NCBI RefSeq assembly: GCF_032922745.1
Contig: NZ_CP136693.1
Coordinates: 2,604,001 to 2,668,000, forward strand
Reading direction: 5' to 3'
DNA: 64,000 nt
Source of the DNA: Marinobacter salarius
Lineage (GTDB): Bacteria; Pseudomonadota; Gammaproteobacteria; Pseudomonadales; Oleiphilaceae
A model generated the notes under the pieces. The model was not told where the DNA came from. It ran no database searches and saw nothing but the letters and a program-made list of their open reading frames with translations. Made by a program: the position numbers and the translations under genes. Below, one piece after another: positions 1 to 8,919 of this stretch (position 1 is the stretch's first letter; every line of letters begins with the position of its first letter).

Positions 1-233
1 CCAAATGTCATATCTGCCGTCAGGCCCAGGTCTTGGGCTTTCTGGTCGCGTGCAATTGCCATGTTGATCCCGCGACCCTCCTTGGAATAGTCGTCGGTTA
101 CCATGGAGTTGTCGGTGTTTATCGCGACCGTAATGGCGATGGAGCACCAGATAATGGCGGCGCCGGGAAATATCAGCAGGAACCAGAGCCAGGGTTGCCG
201 GTACCAGGGAACGACGGGTGCGTTTTCATTCAT
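1..233 (-). CDS. ccoH: FixH/CcoH family cbb3 oxidase assembly protein (partial, cut by window edge)
   Basis: The first 77 residues of a small membrane protein are visible, starting MNENAPVVPWYRQPW, with one hydrophobic segment at about residues 11-33 and a following stretch rich in charged residues. Family knowledge: FixH/CcoH is a single-span protein with a periplasmic domain needed for assembly or stability of the cbb3 cytochrome oxidase. It follows ccoG on the same strand after 44 bases, which is the normal order (ccoNOQP-ccoG-ccoH-ccoI-ccoS); ccoI would lie beyond the left edge. The ATG at 231-233 has only a weak GAGA-type ribosome site. The identification rests on the short N-terminus plus context, so it is good but not certain. 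Confidence 0.85.
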   Translation of the reverse strand, partial: MNENAPVVPWYRQPWLWFLLIFPGAAIIWCSIAITVAINTDNSMVTDDYSKEGRGINMAIARDQKAQDLGLTADMTF

Positions 234-277
234 AGTGCTGTCTCTCAAGGCTGGTCTCCCTGGTTGGTGTCAGGGGA

Positions 278-1711
278 TCAGCGATTTGGACCGACAAACC
301 GGCTTTCGGTTTCAAGAACGAGCGATTCGTCGGATTGTGATTCAAGCGTGAAGACAATGGCATTGTTGCTTTCCGAGAGTTTCTCGGGCGCGACATCCAC
401 CACCGTCGGCAGTGCCCGGTTCTCACTGCTCGCCACCGTCAGGGTGTTCTCGGTCAGCAACCGGATGCCTTCCAGGCCTGAAACCGAGATCGTAAAGGTC
501 TGCGGCACTTCCGACATATTGGCGACTTTGAGAGTGTAGGTATTCTCTACCCGGCCTTCACCATTGAAGCTGAAGAGGGCGCCTCGATCCCTCAGGACAT
601 CAAGCTGTGCCGGAACCCGGGTGGCAATTGTGAATACAATCGCGCCAACCATCAGCAGCAATACCAGCCCGTAACCAAAGGTGCGCGGTCTCATCAGCTT
701 CGAGGTTTTGCCTTCCAGTTCGTTTTCAGTGGTATAGCGAATCAGGCCGCGCGGATATTCCATCTTGTCCATGATCTCGTCACACGCATCAATGCACAGC
801 GCGCAGCCAATACACTCGTACTGCAGCCCGTCTCGAATGTCGATGCCGGTAGGGCATACCTGAACACACTGGCCACAGTCGATGCAGTCACCAAGGCCCA
901 GTTCCGAGGGTTCAATGCCTTTCTTGCGCCCGCCGCGGGGCTCCCCCCGGTTGGGATCATAGGACACCACGCGGGTATCGGGGTCGAACATGACGGACTG
1001 GAAGCGGGCGTAGGGGCACATATACAGACATACCTGCTCACGCAGCCAGCCGGCGTTCAGGTAGGTGGCGGCCGTAAAGAAGGCGACCCAGAAATAGGCC
1101 CAACCGTTGGCCTGCAGGGTGAACAGGTCGGTGATGAGTTCACGGATGGGGTAGAAGTAACCAACAAAGGTCAGGCCGGTGGCGAGCGCAATCAGTAGCC
1201 ACGCGGAGTGCTTTGCGGATTTTTTGGCGATTTTCTCAGCGGAACGGGGCGCCTTGTCCAGCTTCATCCGCTTATTGCGGCTGCCCTCTATACGCTCCTC
1301 CACCCACATGAAGATAAATGTCCAAACGGTTTGGGGGCATGTGTAGCCACACCACACCCGGCCGAACAGCGTGGTGATAAAAAACAGGCCAAATGCGGCG
1401 ATGATCAGCATACCCGACAGCAGGATAAAATCCTGGGGATAGAACGTGGTTCCGTAGAGGTGGAATTCCCGCGCCGGGAGATCGAAATGAATCAGCGGCT
1501 GACCATCCACGGTAAACCAGACGAACAGGAAGTACATGCCCATCAGAGCTGTCAGGCTGACATTCCGGATACGCTGAAAGAAGCCCTTCTTGACCCCTTT
1601 GACGTAGATCTTTTTGCGGCTGGCGTATAGCTCGACAGTTCCGGTGTTTTTATTGTTGTCGGAGGTGTCAGAGGATGGGTCAATCTGTTTGACCGGAATC
1701 TCACTGCTCAT
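278..1711 (-). CDS. ccoG: cbb3 oxidase accessory protein CcoG (RdxA/FixG family)
   Basis: This 477-residue membrane iron-sulfur protein belongs to the CcoG/RdxA/FixG family, which helps mature the cbb3 oxidase (a role in copper handling has been proposed for the family). About five membrane segments are visible (near residues 52-68, 93-113, 170-187, 203-222 and 345-365). Between them lie two [4Fe-4S] motifs: Cys276, 279, 282 and 286, then Cys300, 303, 306 and 310. Further conserved cysteines sit in WCGYTCP (about 120-126) and CLYMCP (about 228-233). The C-terminal third is an Ig-like periplasmic domain. The ATG is preceded by a clear GGAGG at a good distance. It lies 132 bases after ccoP; a GC-rich hairpin sits between them. 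Confidence 0.97.
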   Translation of the reverse strand: MSSEIPVKQIDPSSDTSDNNKNTGTVELYASRKKIYVKGVKKGFFQRIRNVSLTALMGMYFLFVWFTVDGQPLIHFDLPAREFHLYGTTFYPQDFILLSGMLIIAAFGLFFITTLFGRVWCGYTCPQTVWTFIFMWVEERIEGSRNKRMKLDKAPRSAEKIAKKSAKHSAWLLIALATGLTFVGYFYPIRELITDLFTLQANGWAYFWVAFFTAATYLNAGWLREQVCLYMCPYARFQSVMFDPDTRVVSYDPNRGEPRGGRKKGIEPSELGLGDCIDCGQCVQVCPTGIDIRDGLQYECIGCALCIDACDEIMDKMEYPRGLIRYTTENELEGKTSKLMRPRTFGYGLVLLLMVGAIVFTIATRVPAQLDVLRDRGALFSFNGEGRVENTYTLKVANMSEVPQTFTISVSGLEGIRLLTENTLTVASSENRALPTVVDVAPEKLSESNNAIVFTLESQSDESLVLETESRFVGPNR

Positions 1712-1816
1712 CGTTACCTCCCGATGATGTGGCGCCCTGATTCACAGTGGACTGTGGGGCAGTCGATCTTCTCAAGCCTTGGTCCGCAGGTGGCAGGCCA
1801 AGGGTTGAGCAGACCG

Positions 1817-1837
1817 GGCCGGGACAGAATCCCGGCC
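1817..1837 (-). repeat. Stem-loop between ccoP and ccoG
   Basis: GGCCGGGA and TCCCGGCC form a perfect 8-base-pair stem around a five-base loop, seven bases after the ccoP stop codon. No run of T follows on the transcribed strand, so it does not look like a simple intrinsic terminator. It could act as an mRNA-stabilising or attenuating hairpin that makes ccoNOQP more abundant than ccoGH. The role is inferred. Confidence 0.5.
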
Positions 1838-1843
1838 GGGTAC

Positions 1844-2734
1844 TCAGTTGGACAGGCTGTAGACGTACGCAGCCAGGATCTGGATCTGATCGTCGGAGAG
1901 CCGGTCACCCTGTGCGGGCATCTGGTTCGCACGACCGTTTACCACGGTTTCCTTGATCCACTCGTAGGTGGAGCCGTACAGCCAGGTATTGTCGGTGAGG
2001 TTCGGGGCGCCCATAGCCTGGTTGCCCTTGCCGTCCTGACCGTGACAGGCCACGCAGGCCTGTGCAAACACCTGCTCGCCCTTGGCAGCGGCTTCTTCGT
2101 CTTTTGCCCGGTCGCTGAAACTGAGCACGTAGTTTACAACCTGATCAACTTGCTCAGAGGTCATGCCCGGCATGGTGCCCTTCGCGGGCATGTTGCCGTT
2201 ACGCCCCTGGTGCAGGGTGGTCAGGATGGTGTCCGGGTCGCCGCCATACAGCCAGTCGTCATCCGTCAGGTTGGGAAACCCGAGGGAGCCGCGCCCAGCG
2301 GAACCGTGGCAGACGGCACAGTTGTTGGCGAACAGCCGCTGGCCCATTTTCATGGCGTCGTCGTTCTCTGCCAGATCGGCCACCGGTGTGTCACCGAACT
2401 TGGCGTAGAGCTCGCCGTAACGGGCATCGGCCTGCTGCATTTCGGCCTGCCACTGATTCTCAGCGGTCCATCCCAGTAGACCCTTGTAGTTACCCAGGCC
2501 CGGGTACAGGGCGAGATAGCCCAGTGCGAAAACACAGGTCGCTATAAAGAGATAGTACCACCACTTGGGCAGCGGGTTGTCGTATTCCTCAATGCCATCG
2601 AACGAATGACCAACGGTTTTGTTGGTTTCAGTATCGGTGGTCTGGCCCTTGCGGGTGGCATACAGAAGCCACCAGCAGCCAAACACGGTACCGAGCACGA
2701 TCACGCTGATCCAGATGCTCCAGAAGGTACTCAT
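1844..2734 (-). CDS. ccoP: cbb3-type cytochrome c oxidase subunit III (diheme)
   Basis: CcoP carries electrons into the cbb3 oxidase through two c-type hemes on the periplasmic side. The 296-residue product has two membrane segments (about 5-26 and 58-78), as in Pseudomonas-type CcoP, followed by two cytochrome c domains. The heme sites are CAVCH at Cys139/Cys142/His143 and CVACH at Cys227/Cys230/His231; methionine ligand candidates follow each (for example NMPAKGTM and NQMPAQG). Its ATG overlaps the ccoQ stop as ATGA, indicating translational coupling. Length and architecture are normal for the family. Confidence 0.98.
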   Translation of the reverse strand: MSTFWSIWISVIVLGTVFGCWWLLYATRKGQTTDTETNKTVGHSFDGIEEYDNPLPKWWYYLFIATCVFALGYLALYPGLGNYKGLLGWTAENQWQAEMQQADARYGELYAKFGDTPVADLAENDDAMKMGQRLFANNCAVCHGSAGRGSLGFPNLTDDDWLYGGDPDTILTTLHQGRNGNMPAKGTMPGMTSEQVDQVVNYVLSFSDRAKDEEAAAKGEQVFAQACVACHGQDGKGNQAMGAPNLTDNTWLYGSTYEWIKETVVNGRANQMPAQGDRLSDDQIQILAAYVYSLSN

Positions 2735-2916
2735 TGCTTTTTCTCCGTTTGTTCCTGTTCAAGAGTACGCTTTTCCACGTCGTCATCCTCGAAGGGCAGG
2801 TGGGCCGCCTCGTCGTTGGGCTTCTTCCGGTGGGCGCTGTAGGCCCACCAGATGATGCCAAGGAACATGGCCATAATAACCAGTGAGTGAATGCCGCGTA
2901 ACTCGTTAATATCCAT
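2731..2916 (-). CDS. ccoQ: cbb3-type oxidase small subunit CcoQ
   Basis: A 61-residue protein with one membrane segment (about residues 9-27) followed by a charged cytoplasmic tail that includes HLPFEDDD, typical of CcoQ. The family stabilises the cbb3 complex and, in Rhodobacter, passes a signal to the RegB system. I place the start at the ATG giving MDINELRG, which matches the N-terminus I recall for Pseudomonas CcoQ. A GTG nine bases upstream (2923-2925) overlaps the ccoO stop as GTGA and is a possible alternative start. The 3' end overlaps ccoP by four bases. Confidence 0.93.
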   Translation of the reverse strand: MDINELRGIHSLVIMAMFLGIIWWAYSAHRKKPNDEAAHLPFEDDDVEKRTLEQEQTEKKQ

Positions 2917-2921
2917 GGGGA

Positions 2922-3530
2922 TCACCGTTTATCTGAAATCACGGTACCAAGCTGCTGCAGGTACGCCACCAGGGCTTCGATTTCGAATTTGCCCCTGACT
3001 TCGTCGGCCGCACCGGCAACCTGCTCGTCGGTATAGGGCACGCCCAGAGTCTGGAGCGTTTCCAGCTTGGACTCGGTGCTGGTGTGATCGATGCGATCCT
3101 CGAACAGCCATGGGAAAGCGGGCATGTTGGATTCAGGCACAACGCTGCGGGGATCGTACAGGTGCTGGCGCTGCCAGGCGTCGGAGTAGCGACCACCGAC
3201 ACGCGCCAGGTCAGGACCGGTACGCTTGGAGCCCCACAGGAACGGACGATCGTAGACAAACTCGCCCGCAACGGAGTAGTGGCCGTAGCGCTCGGTTTCA
3301 GCGCGGAACGGGCGGATCTGCTGGGTGTGGCAGACGTGACAGCCTTCACGGATATAGATGTCCCGGCCTTCCAGTTCCAGTGCTGACAGGGGCTCAAGGC
3401 CTTCAACCGGCTCGTTGGTCTCGTCCAGGAAGAACAGCGGAACCACTTCTGCCAGGAAACCACCACTGATGGTGAAGATGATCAGTACGATCATCAGCCC
3501 CAGGTTCTTTTCAACAATTTCGTGTTTCAT
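2922..3530 (-). CDS. ccoO: cbb3-type cytochrome c oxidase subunit II (monoheme)
   Basis: CcoO is the membrane-anchored monoheme cytochrome c of the cbb3 oxidase. The 202-residue product has one N-terminal membrane segment (about 10-34) and a heme c site CHVCH at Cys64/Cys67/His68. A conserved block around GPDLARVGGRYSD, typical of CcoO, follows. A GGGAGA ribosome site lies before the ATG. It is 15 bases after ccoN and directly followed by ccoQ, giving the standard ccoNOQP order. Confidence 0.98.
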   Translation of the reverse strand: MKHEIVEKNLGLMIVLIIFTISGGFLAEVVPLFFLDETNEPVEGLEPLSALELEGRDIYIREGCHVCHTQQIRPFRAETERYGHYSVAGEFVYDRPFLWGSKRTGPDLARVGGRYSDAWQRQHLYDPRSVVPESNMPAFPWLFEDRIDHTSTESKLETLQTLGVPYTDEQVAGAADEVRGKFEIEALVAYLQQLGTVISDKR

Positions 3531-3545
3531 TGATTCTGTCTCCCG

Positions 3546-4976
3546 TTACGCCGCTTGCGCTGCTGTATTGTCCTGAGCAACGGCTTCCTTCTGACGCACG
3601 GTCATGTATACGTTGTATGCCATCACCAGCATACCGGTCAGGAAAATCACACCGCCAAGGAATCGCACGAAATAGCCTGATTCGGACGCTTCAAGGGCTT
3701 CGACAAAACTGTAGGTCAGGGTTCCGTCTTCGTTGACGGCGCGCCACATAAGCCCCTGCATAATACCGTTCACCCACATGGCAACGATGTAGAGTACGGT
3801 GCCCACGGTGGCCAGCCAGAAGTGGACGTTGATCAGGCTGACGCTGTACATGGCCTGAAGGCCCCACAGCTTGGGAATCAGGTGATAGATGGCGCCGATA
3901 CTGATCATGGCAACCCAGCCCAGTGCACCGGAGTGTACGTGGCCAATGGTCCAGTCCGTGTTGTGCGACAGCGCGTTAACCGTCTTGATGGCCATCATCG
4001 GGCCTTCAAACGTAGACATGCCATAGAACGACAGAGACACCACGAGGAAGCGGAGGATCGGGTCGGTACGCAGTTTGTGCCAGGCACCCGACAGCGTCAT
4101 CATACCGTTGATCATGCCGCCCCAGGAGGGTGCAAGCAGGATCAGAGACATTACCATGCCCGCGGTTTGGGCCCAGTCCGGCAGCGCCGAGTAGTGCAGG
4201 TGGTGGCCGCCCGCCCATACGTAGGTCGCAATCAGCGCCCAGAAGTGAACGATGGACAGGCGATAAGAGTAGATAGGGCGGTTGGCCTGTTTGGGAACAA
4301 AGTAATACATCATCCCCAGGAAGCCAGCGGTCAGGAAGAAACCGACCGCGTTATGGCCCCACCACCACTGCATCATCGCGTCAGTCACGCCTGCGTAGGC
4401 GGAGTAGGATTTGAAGGCACCCGCCGGTAAGGCCAGGTTGTTACCGATGTGCAGAATGGCCACGGTCAGGATGAAACCGCCGTAGAACCAGTTGGCCACA
4501 TAGATGTGGGCAGTGGCGCGCCGCATGATGGTGCCAAAGAAAACCAGTGCGTAGGACACCCAGACAATGGCGATAAGGATATCAATTGGCCACTCGAGTT
4601 CCGCGTATTCCTTGGAAGAGGTGAGGCCCATTGGCAGGGTAATGATCGCCGCAACCATCACGGCTTGCCAGCCCCAGAAGGTGAACGCCGCGAGCCCATC
4701 GGAGATCAGTCGCGCCTGACAGGTACGCTGAACAACGTAATAGGAGGTGGCAAACAGTGCCGAACCACCAAACCCGAAGATGACGAGGTTTGTGTGGAGC
4801 GGCCGTAAACGACCGAAGTGAGTCCAGGAGAAATCCAGGTTCATCGAGGGCCAAACAAGCTGGGATGCGATCAGCACACCCATGCCCATGCCAACAATGC
4901 CCCAGACCAACGTCATGATGGCAAACTGTCTCACCACCTTGTAGTTGTATGTCAGGTTAGCATTTACTGTGCTCAT
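3546..4976 (-). CDS. ccoN: cbb3-type cytochrome c oxidase subunit I (catalytic)
   Basis: CcoN is the heme-copper catalytic subunit that reduces oxygen and pumps protons at low oxygen levels. The start giving MSTVNANL (476 residues) is preferred over a longer reading frame beginning at 5048, because it puts the ligands one position from the Pseudomonas stutzeri numbering I recall: His61 and His348 (heme b), His346 (heme b3), His208, His258 and His259 (CuB), and Tyr252 (crosslinked Tyr). All are present, so the enzyme should be active. An ANR-like site and a matching -10 element lie just upstream. It is the first gene of ccoNOQP. Confidence 0.98.
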   Translation of the reverse strand: MSTVNANLTYNYKVVRQFAIMTLVWGIVGMGMGVLIASQLVWPSMNLDFSWTHFGRLRPLHTNLVIFGFGGSALFATSYYVVQRTCQARLISDGLAAFTFWGWQAVMVAAIITLPMGLTSSKEYAELEWPIDILIAIVWVSYALVFFGTIMRRATAHIYVANWFYGGFILTVAILHIGNNLALPAGAFKSYSAYAGVTDAMMQWWWGHNAVGFFLTAGFLGMMYYFVPKQANRPIYSYRLSIVHFWALIATYVWAGGHHLHYSALPDWAQTAGMVMSLILLAPSWGGMINGMMTLSGAWHKLRTDPILRFLVVSLSFYGMSTFEGPMMAIKTVNALSHNTDWTIGHVHSGALGWVAMISIGAIYHLIPKLWGLQAMYSVSLINVHFWLATVGTVLYIVAMWVNGIMQGLMWRAVNEDGTLTYSFVEALEASESGYFVRFLGGVIFLTGMLVMAYNVYMTVRQKEAVAQDNTAAQAA

Positions 4977-5019
4977 AGCCTTACCAATGGGTTTAGAGTG
5001 GGGAAAATATGCGGGCGCA

Positions 5020-5061
5020 AGTATGGAGAAACGATTAGCTGTTTGCAATGACGTAGATCAA
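5020..5061 (-). promoter_or_regulatory. ANR/FNR-like activator site and promoter of ccoNOQP
   Basis: Read on the minus strand, TTGATCTACGTCAT (5048-5061) matches the FNR/ANR consensus TTGAT-N4-ATCAA at eight of ten informative bases. A CATACT -10 element lies at 5020-5025. A start site seven bases after it, near 5013, puts the centre of the activator site at about -41.5, the classical class II position. The predicted leader is about 37 bases. This fits the known ANR control of cbb3 oxidase genes. Confidence 0.65.
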
Positions 5062-5204
5062 CTCTGAAACTCTGTCAACTGGGTCTAAATCAGTAACATG
5101 GCGAATCTACAAGGGTAATCACGAATGCTCCAAAAGCGGTTTTTGATGTTCGGTTGATGCATTGCTTCCCGGAACACTAATGATAGTCATAATTCGGAGG
5201 TTTG

Positions 5205-5867
5205 GTGAATTCTGTAACCGTATTCAAAACCAGGGCGAAAAGTAGTGTGGCAGCGCCGGTGCTTGTCCTTGCACATGGCGCAGGTGCACCCGCCGATTCG
5301 CCGTTCATGGAGCTCCTGGCGGCAGCGCTTTCAGCGCAGGGCGTGACGACCGTCAGGTTTGAGTTCCCCTATATGGAGAAGCGGCGGGAGGATGGTAAAA
5401 AGCGGCCACCAGACCGCCAGCCAACACTGCTTGGGCATTTCCGCACGGTCATTGCAGAAACTTGCGCCGGCATCGACGGGCAGGCCGGCGTTTTTGTCGG
5501 AGGCAAGTCCATGGGGGGAAGAATGGCCAGCATTCTGGCTGCTGAGCCCGGCATTGACGACGCGGTGCGTGGTGCTGTGTGTTTCGGCTATCCCTTTCAT
5601 CCTCCTGGCAAAAATGATCGGTGGCGGACGGATCATTTCCAGTCGCTGTGCCGGCCAATACAGATCATTCAGGGAACGCGGGACCCTTTCGGCAAACAGG
5701 CAGAGGTTGAGGCGCGTGCACTGGACACCCTGGATAACGTAAATTTGGCGTGGCTGGAAGGTGGAGACCACGATTATCGGCCCCTGGCGCGACAGAGTGA
5801 GAGCCGGGAAGACCTGATTCAGCAGGCGGCGGCAGCAGCTGCGAGGTTTATGATCGGGCAGGAATGA
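5205..5867 (+). CDS. Alpha/beta hydrolase of the KANL3/Tex30 type
   Basis: A 220-residue soluble alpha/beta hydrolase resembling the bacterial members of the KANL3/Tex30 (dienelactone-hydrolase-like) family. An oxyanion-type motif LAHGAGAP lies near residue 23, the nucleophile elbow GGKSMGGR near residue 107, and the catalytic His is likely in GDHDYRP near residue 184. The substrate is unknown. I choose the GTG at 5205 over the TTG at 5202 because GGAGG (5196-5200) sits four bases away from it. It is divergent from ccoN and convergent with the diguanylate cyclase gene, whose stop is one base away. Confidence 0.8.
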   Translation: MNSVTVFKTRAKSSVAAPVLVLAHGAGAPADSPFMELLAAALSAQGVTTVRFEFPYMEKRREDGKKRPPDRQPTLLGHFRTVIAETCAGIDGQAGVFVGGKSMGGRMASILAAEPGIDDAVRGAVCFGYPFHPPGKNDRWRTDHFQSLCRPIQIIQGTRDPFGKQAEVEARALDTLDNVNLAWLEGGDHDYRPLARQSESREDLIQQAAAAAARFMIGQE

Positions 5868-5868
5868 G

Positions 5869-7710
5869 TCAGGAGACCTCGGGCGTCGCTTGCTCAGTCC
5901 GGTTTCGACCGCACGCTTTGGCACGATAGAGCGCCTCATCGGCACGCCGGAACAGATCTCGCTCATCATCCCCCTGGGATAACGTGGCGGTACCGGCGCT
6001 CATGGTCAGCGTAACCGGTGTGCCATCGTCCGCAGGCACGCGTATCGCAGCGATATCCTCAAGAATCCCTTCACAGACACCCAGAGCGCCATTCGCGTCG
6101 GTGCCGGGTAACAGGATGGCGAATTCCTCTCCGCCAAAGCGGATAGCAACATCACGGGGTCGTTTGACGTGGCGCCTGAGAATGTCGGCAATGTGTTGCA
6201 GGCAACGATCACCAAACTCGTGCCCCCAGGAGTCGTTGACAGTCTTGAAGTGGTCGGCATCCAATAGAGCAATGGTCAGGGGTTGACCAGTACGTCGGGC
6301 TTCGGCACAGAGTTCCGGCAGCAGGTTGTCCATATGACGGCGATTATGGAGCCCGGTCAGAGCGTCATTGAGGCTTAGGGTTGCCAGCTGCCGGTTTGCC
6401 TTTTCCAGCTCTCTCATGGCGCTGCGAAGCTGCGCGGTGCGTTCATGCACCTTTAACTCGAGCTCGGTTCTGGCGTTATGCTCTACGTCCAGAAGCTTTT
6501 TATTCAATAGCCGCCAACGCTGCACCATGGCGTAATTGAGCAGAATAACCTGCGCTCCAACGGCGGCCTGCATAAAGATTTCCCGCGCCAGGAAGTCAGC
6601 CAGGTAACCAAAGGCAGCCATTGAATAGATCAGGGCGCCTGCCAACATGCCAGACCATGCCACTACGTACCACTTGGCGGGAGAATATCCCTGGCGCCAG
6701 CGGATGATGCCAATGATAAACAGGCAGGCAATGATCAGCAGTGCAATCCCGGTATTCAATACGATGGATCTGTTGTAGGGCAACAGGAATGCCATGATGA
6801 ACAGGCCTGCGCTGGTCAGGGCAAGCCCCGTCAACACCTTGTTCGCAATCGTGTTGGTGGGGATTTCGAGGAATGAGCGCCCGAACAGGGTCATGGCCAG
6901 CGAACTGATCGACATCAGCATGGGAATCGATGTATTGGCGAAACCGGTACTGTCGGGCCAGAAATACTGGTTGGCGAAACCGCCCATGGCGAACAGGAAC
7001 AGCCCAAGGGATGCCATGTAAAAGGCGTTGTAGAAGTAGTAGCCGGTGCCGGAACTGAAAAAGAGCAGCAGGTTGAATACCGCAAAGACCAGCAACGCCC
7101 CATAGAAGAAGCCGTGCAGGAGGGTAAGGTGGTTGCTTTCCGCGATCGTCGTTTCCGGCGTTTTCAGCGACAGCGGAACGTTCAATGCCCCGCTGCTCTG
7201 AATCCGCAAGGTGATGGTTTGGGTTTCGCCAGCGCCGAGCGTGACGGGGAGCAGGAAATACCGGTAATCTATGCCCCGCGAGAGAAAGGGGTGCTGGTCC
7301 CCCGTGGTCAAGGCTGGTTCAACGAGTTCGCTGGAGCGCCAGAACGTTACTTCATCCAGCAGTGGGTAATTGAGCTTCAGGTACCAGAGCTTCTGGCTAT
7401 CGCCGGAATTCCGAACATTGAGGCGAACCCAGTACACCGAATCGGTGTGGCTGAATACCAGATCGTGTCCCCTGGCGGATGTCCATTGAATATCCGCCGG
7501 CAGTTCACGGGGGGATTCGGCCCGATGTGCGGGCGTGTCGGGTGCTGCGCTCAGGAAGCAGACATGGTTCATCAGCGCTTCCCGTTGCACCGGATCGATG
7601 GCGTCCAGCGCCGGGCAATGAGGTGTCGTTCCCGGATGGGTCGCCAGTGCCAGGTCCGTGACCAGTAATAGCCCGATCAGTGGGAACAGAAAGCGCAGGT
7701 ACAGCGGCAT
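5869..7710 (-). CDS. 7TM-DISM diguanylate cyclase
   Basis: A 613-residue membrane enzyme predicted to make cyclic di-GMP from two GTP. In order: signal peptide (1-23), a periplasmic 7TMR-DISM extracellular beta domain (about 45-185), seven membrane segments (about 195-395), a coiled-coil linker (about 405-445) and a GGDEF domain (about 447-605). The active-site motif is intact as GGEEF at 526-530. The product-inhibition I-site RPRD lies five residues before it at 517-520, so feedback control by c-di-GMP is expected. The DISM domain family is thought to sense carbohydrate-like ligands. The protein stands alone between a hydrolase and rlmM. Confidence 0.93.
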   Translation of the reverse strand: MPLYLRFLFPLIGLLLVTDLALATHPGTTPHCPALDAIDPVQREALMNHVCFLSAAPDTPAHRAESPRELPADIQWTSARGHDLVFSHTDSVYWVRLNVRNSGDSQKLWYLKLNYPLLDEVTFWRSSELVEPALTTGDQHPFLSRGIDYRYFLLPVTLGAGETQTITLRIQSSGALNVPLSLKTPETTIAESNHLTLLHGFFYGALLVFAVFNLLLFFSSGTGYYFYNAFYMASLGLFLFAMGGFANQYFWPDSTGFANTSIPMLMSISSLAMTLFGRSFLEIPTNTIANKVLTGLALTSAGLFIMAFLLPYNRSIVLNTGIALLIIACLFIIGIIRWRQGYSPAKWYVVAWSGMLAGALIYSMAAFGYLADFLAREIFMQAAVGAQVILLNYAMVQRWRLLNKKLLDVEHNARTELELKVHERTAQLRSAMRELEKANRQLATLSLNDALTGLHNRRHMDNLLPELCAEARRTGQPLTIALLDADHFKTVNDSWGHEFGDRCLQHIADILRRHVKRPRDVAIRFGGEEFAILLPGTDANGALGVCEGILEDIAAIRVPADDGTPVTLTMSAGTATLSQGDDERDLFRRADEALYRAKACGRNRTEQATPEVS

Positions 7711-7822
7711 TAAGGTATTCCTGCCAGCGGAAAGCCCAATAGTGTAGACAAATGCGGGCTGTGTATATGTTAAACAGATTCAAATTTGGGGTTTCTGGTG
7801 AGAAGCCCTGTCCAGGTGCCTA

Positions 7823-8899
7823 ATGGAACAACTGATTGCAATTTGTCGTCCCGGGTTCGAGACGGAAGCGGGGCGGGAGTTAACCGACTCGGCTGCCAGC
7901 GGCGGGGTCTATGGTTACTTCGAGCCCTCTGTAAACCAGGGGTTTCTGACCTTTCACTGCCCGGGGTCCGGGCAGGTGGAGATACTGGTCCAGCGGCTGT
8001 CCATCGACCAGCTGGTGTTTGTCAGGGACTGGTTTGTGGTTTTAGCGGACATAGCCCTGCCCACGTCGGATCGCGTCGGCGCCGTTATTGACGCATTGCG
8101 GTCCGTTGATGGGGCGATTCCTGTCTGTGCCCGTATTGAAATTCGTCTTCCCGAAAACAACGCTGACGCAGACCTCGGCAACTTCGCCCGCAAATGGGTT
8201 TCCCCACTGTCGAAAGCGCTAAGGGGCGCCGGGTTACTGGGAAAGGATTCGAAAGCTGAGTCGCCGGCACGGCTTGAAGTGTTACTGACGGGATTCGAGC
8301 GCGCCATTATCGGATTCAGTCTGGCCCGCAATCGTGCACGTTACGTCAGTGGTATTCCAAGGCTTCGACTGCCCGCGTCCGCTCCCAGTCGATCGGCGCT
8401 GAAACTGGAAGAAGCGTGGAAGGTATTCCTGCCCCCGGGCCAGGAACTGGGCTACCTGGGAAGTGGCAAGCAGGCTGTGGACCTGGGCGCTGCTCCCGGT
8501 GGCTGGACGTGGCAACTGGTCAGGCAGGGTATGATGGTGAGCGCCGTTGATAACGGGCCCATGAATGCCGAGTTGATGGCTTCCGGGCACGTAGAGCATG
8601 TTGAGGCAGATGGTTATCAATGGCGGCCCCGGCGCGGTGTGGACTGGATGGTGTGCGATATCGTCGACCATCCACGCCGAACCTCGGAGATGGTCGTGCA
8701 TTGGCTGTCTGCCAAGCTTTGCCGCTATACCGTTTTTAATCTGAAACTACCGATGAAAAAACGGTACGACGAGTGGTTAGTGTGCAAGGACATCCTGGAA
8801 GAAGGCCTTGCACGGACGGAAATGAACTTCCTGCTGAGGGCCCGTCACCTCTACCACGATCGTGAGGAGATCACCTGTTTCATAGAACGCAGGGACTGA
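7823..8899 (+). CDS. rlmM: 23S rRNA 2'-O-ribose C2498 methyltransferase RlmM
   Basis: RlmM methylates the 2'-hydroxyl of C2498 in 23S rRNA. The 358-residue protein has an N-terminal THUMP-like region and a C-terminal Rossmann methyltransferase. The S-adenosylmethionine motif LGAAPGGWTW lies at about 221-230, and the family block WMVCDIVDHP lies near 275. The length matches the family (E. coli about 366). An AGGTG lies shortly before the ATG. It converges on a small ABM-domain gene 20 bases downstream. Confidence 0.95.
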   Translation: MEQLIAICRPGFETEAGRELTDSAASGGVYGYFEPSVNQGFLTFHCPGSGQVEILVQRLSIDQLVFVRDWFVVLADIALPTSDRVGAVIDALRSVDGAIPVCARIEIRLPENNADADLGNFARKWVSPLSKALRGAGLLGKDSKAESPARLEVLLTGFERAIIGFSLARNRARYVSGIPRLRLPASAPSRSALKLEEAWKVFLPPGQELGYLGSGKQAVDLGAAPGGWTWQLVRQGMMVSAVDNGPMNAELMASGHVEHVEADGYQWRPRRGVDWMVCDIVDHPRRTSEMVVHWLSAKLCRYTVFNLKLPMKKRYDEWLVCKDILEEGLARTEMNFLLRARHLYHDREEITCFIERRD

Positions 8900-8919
8900 G
8901 CGCCTGTGAATAGCGTGCT

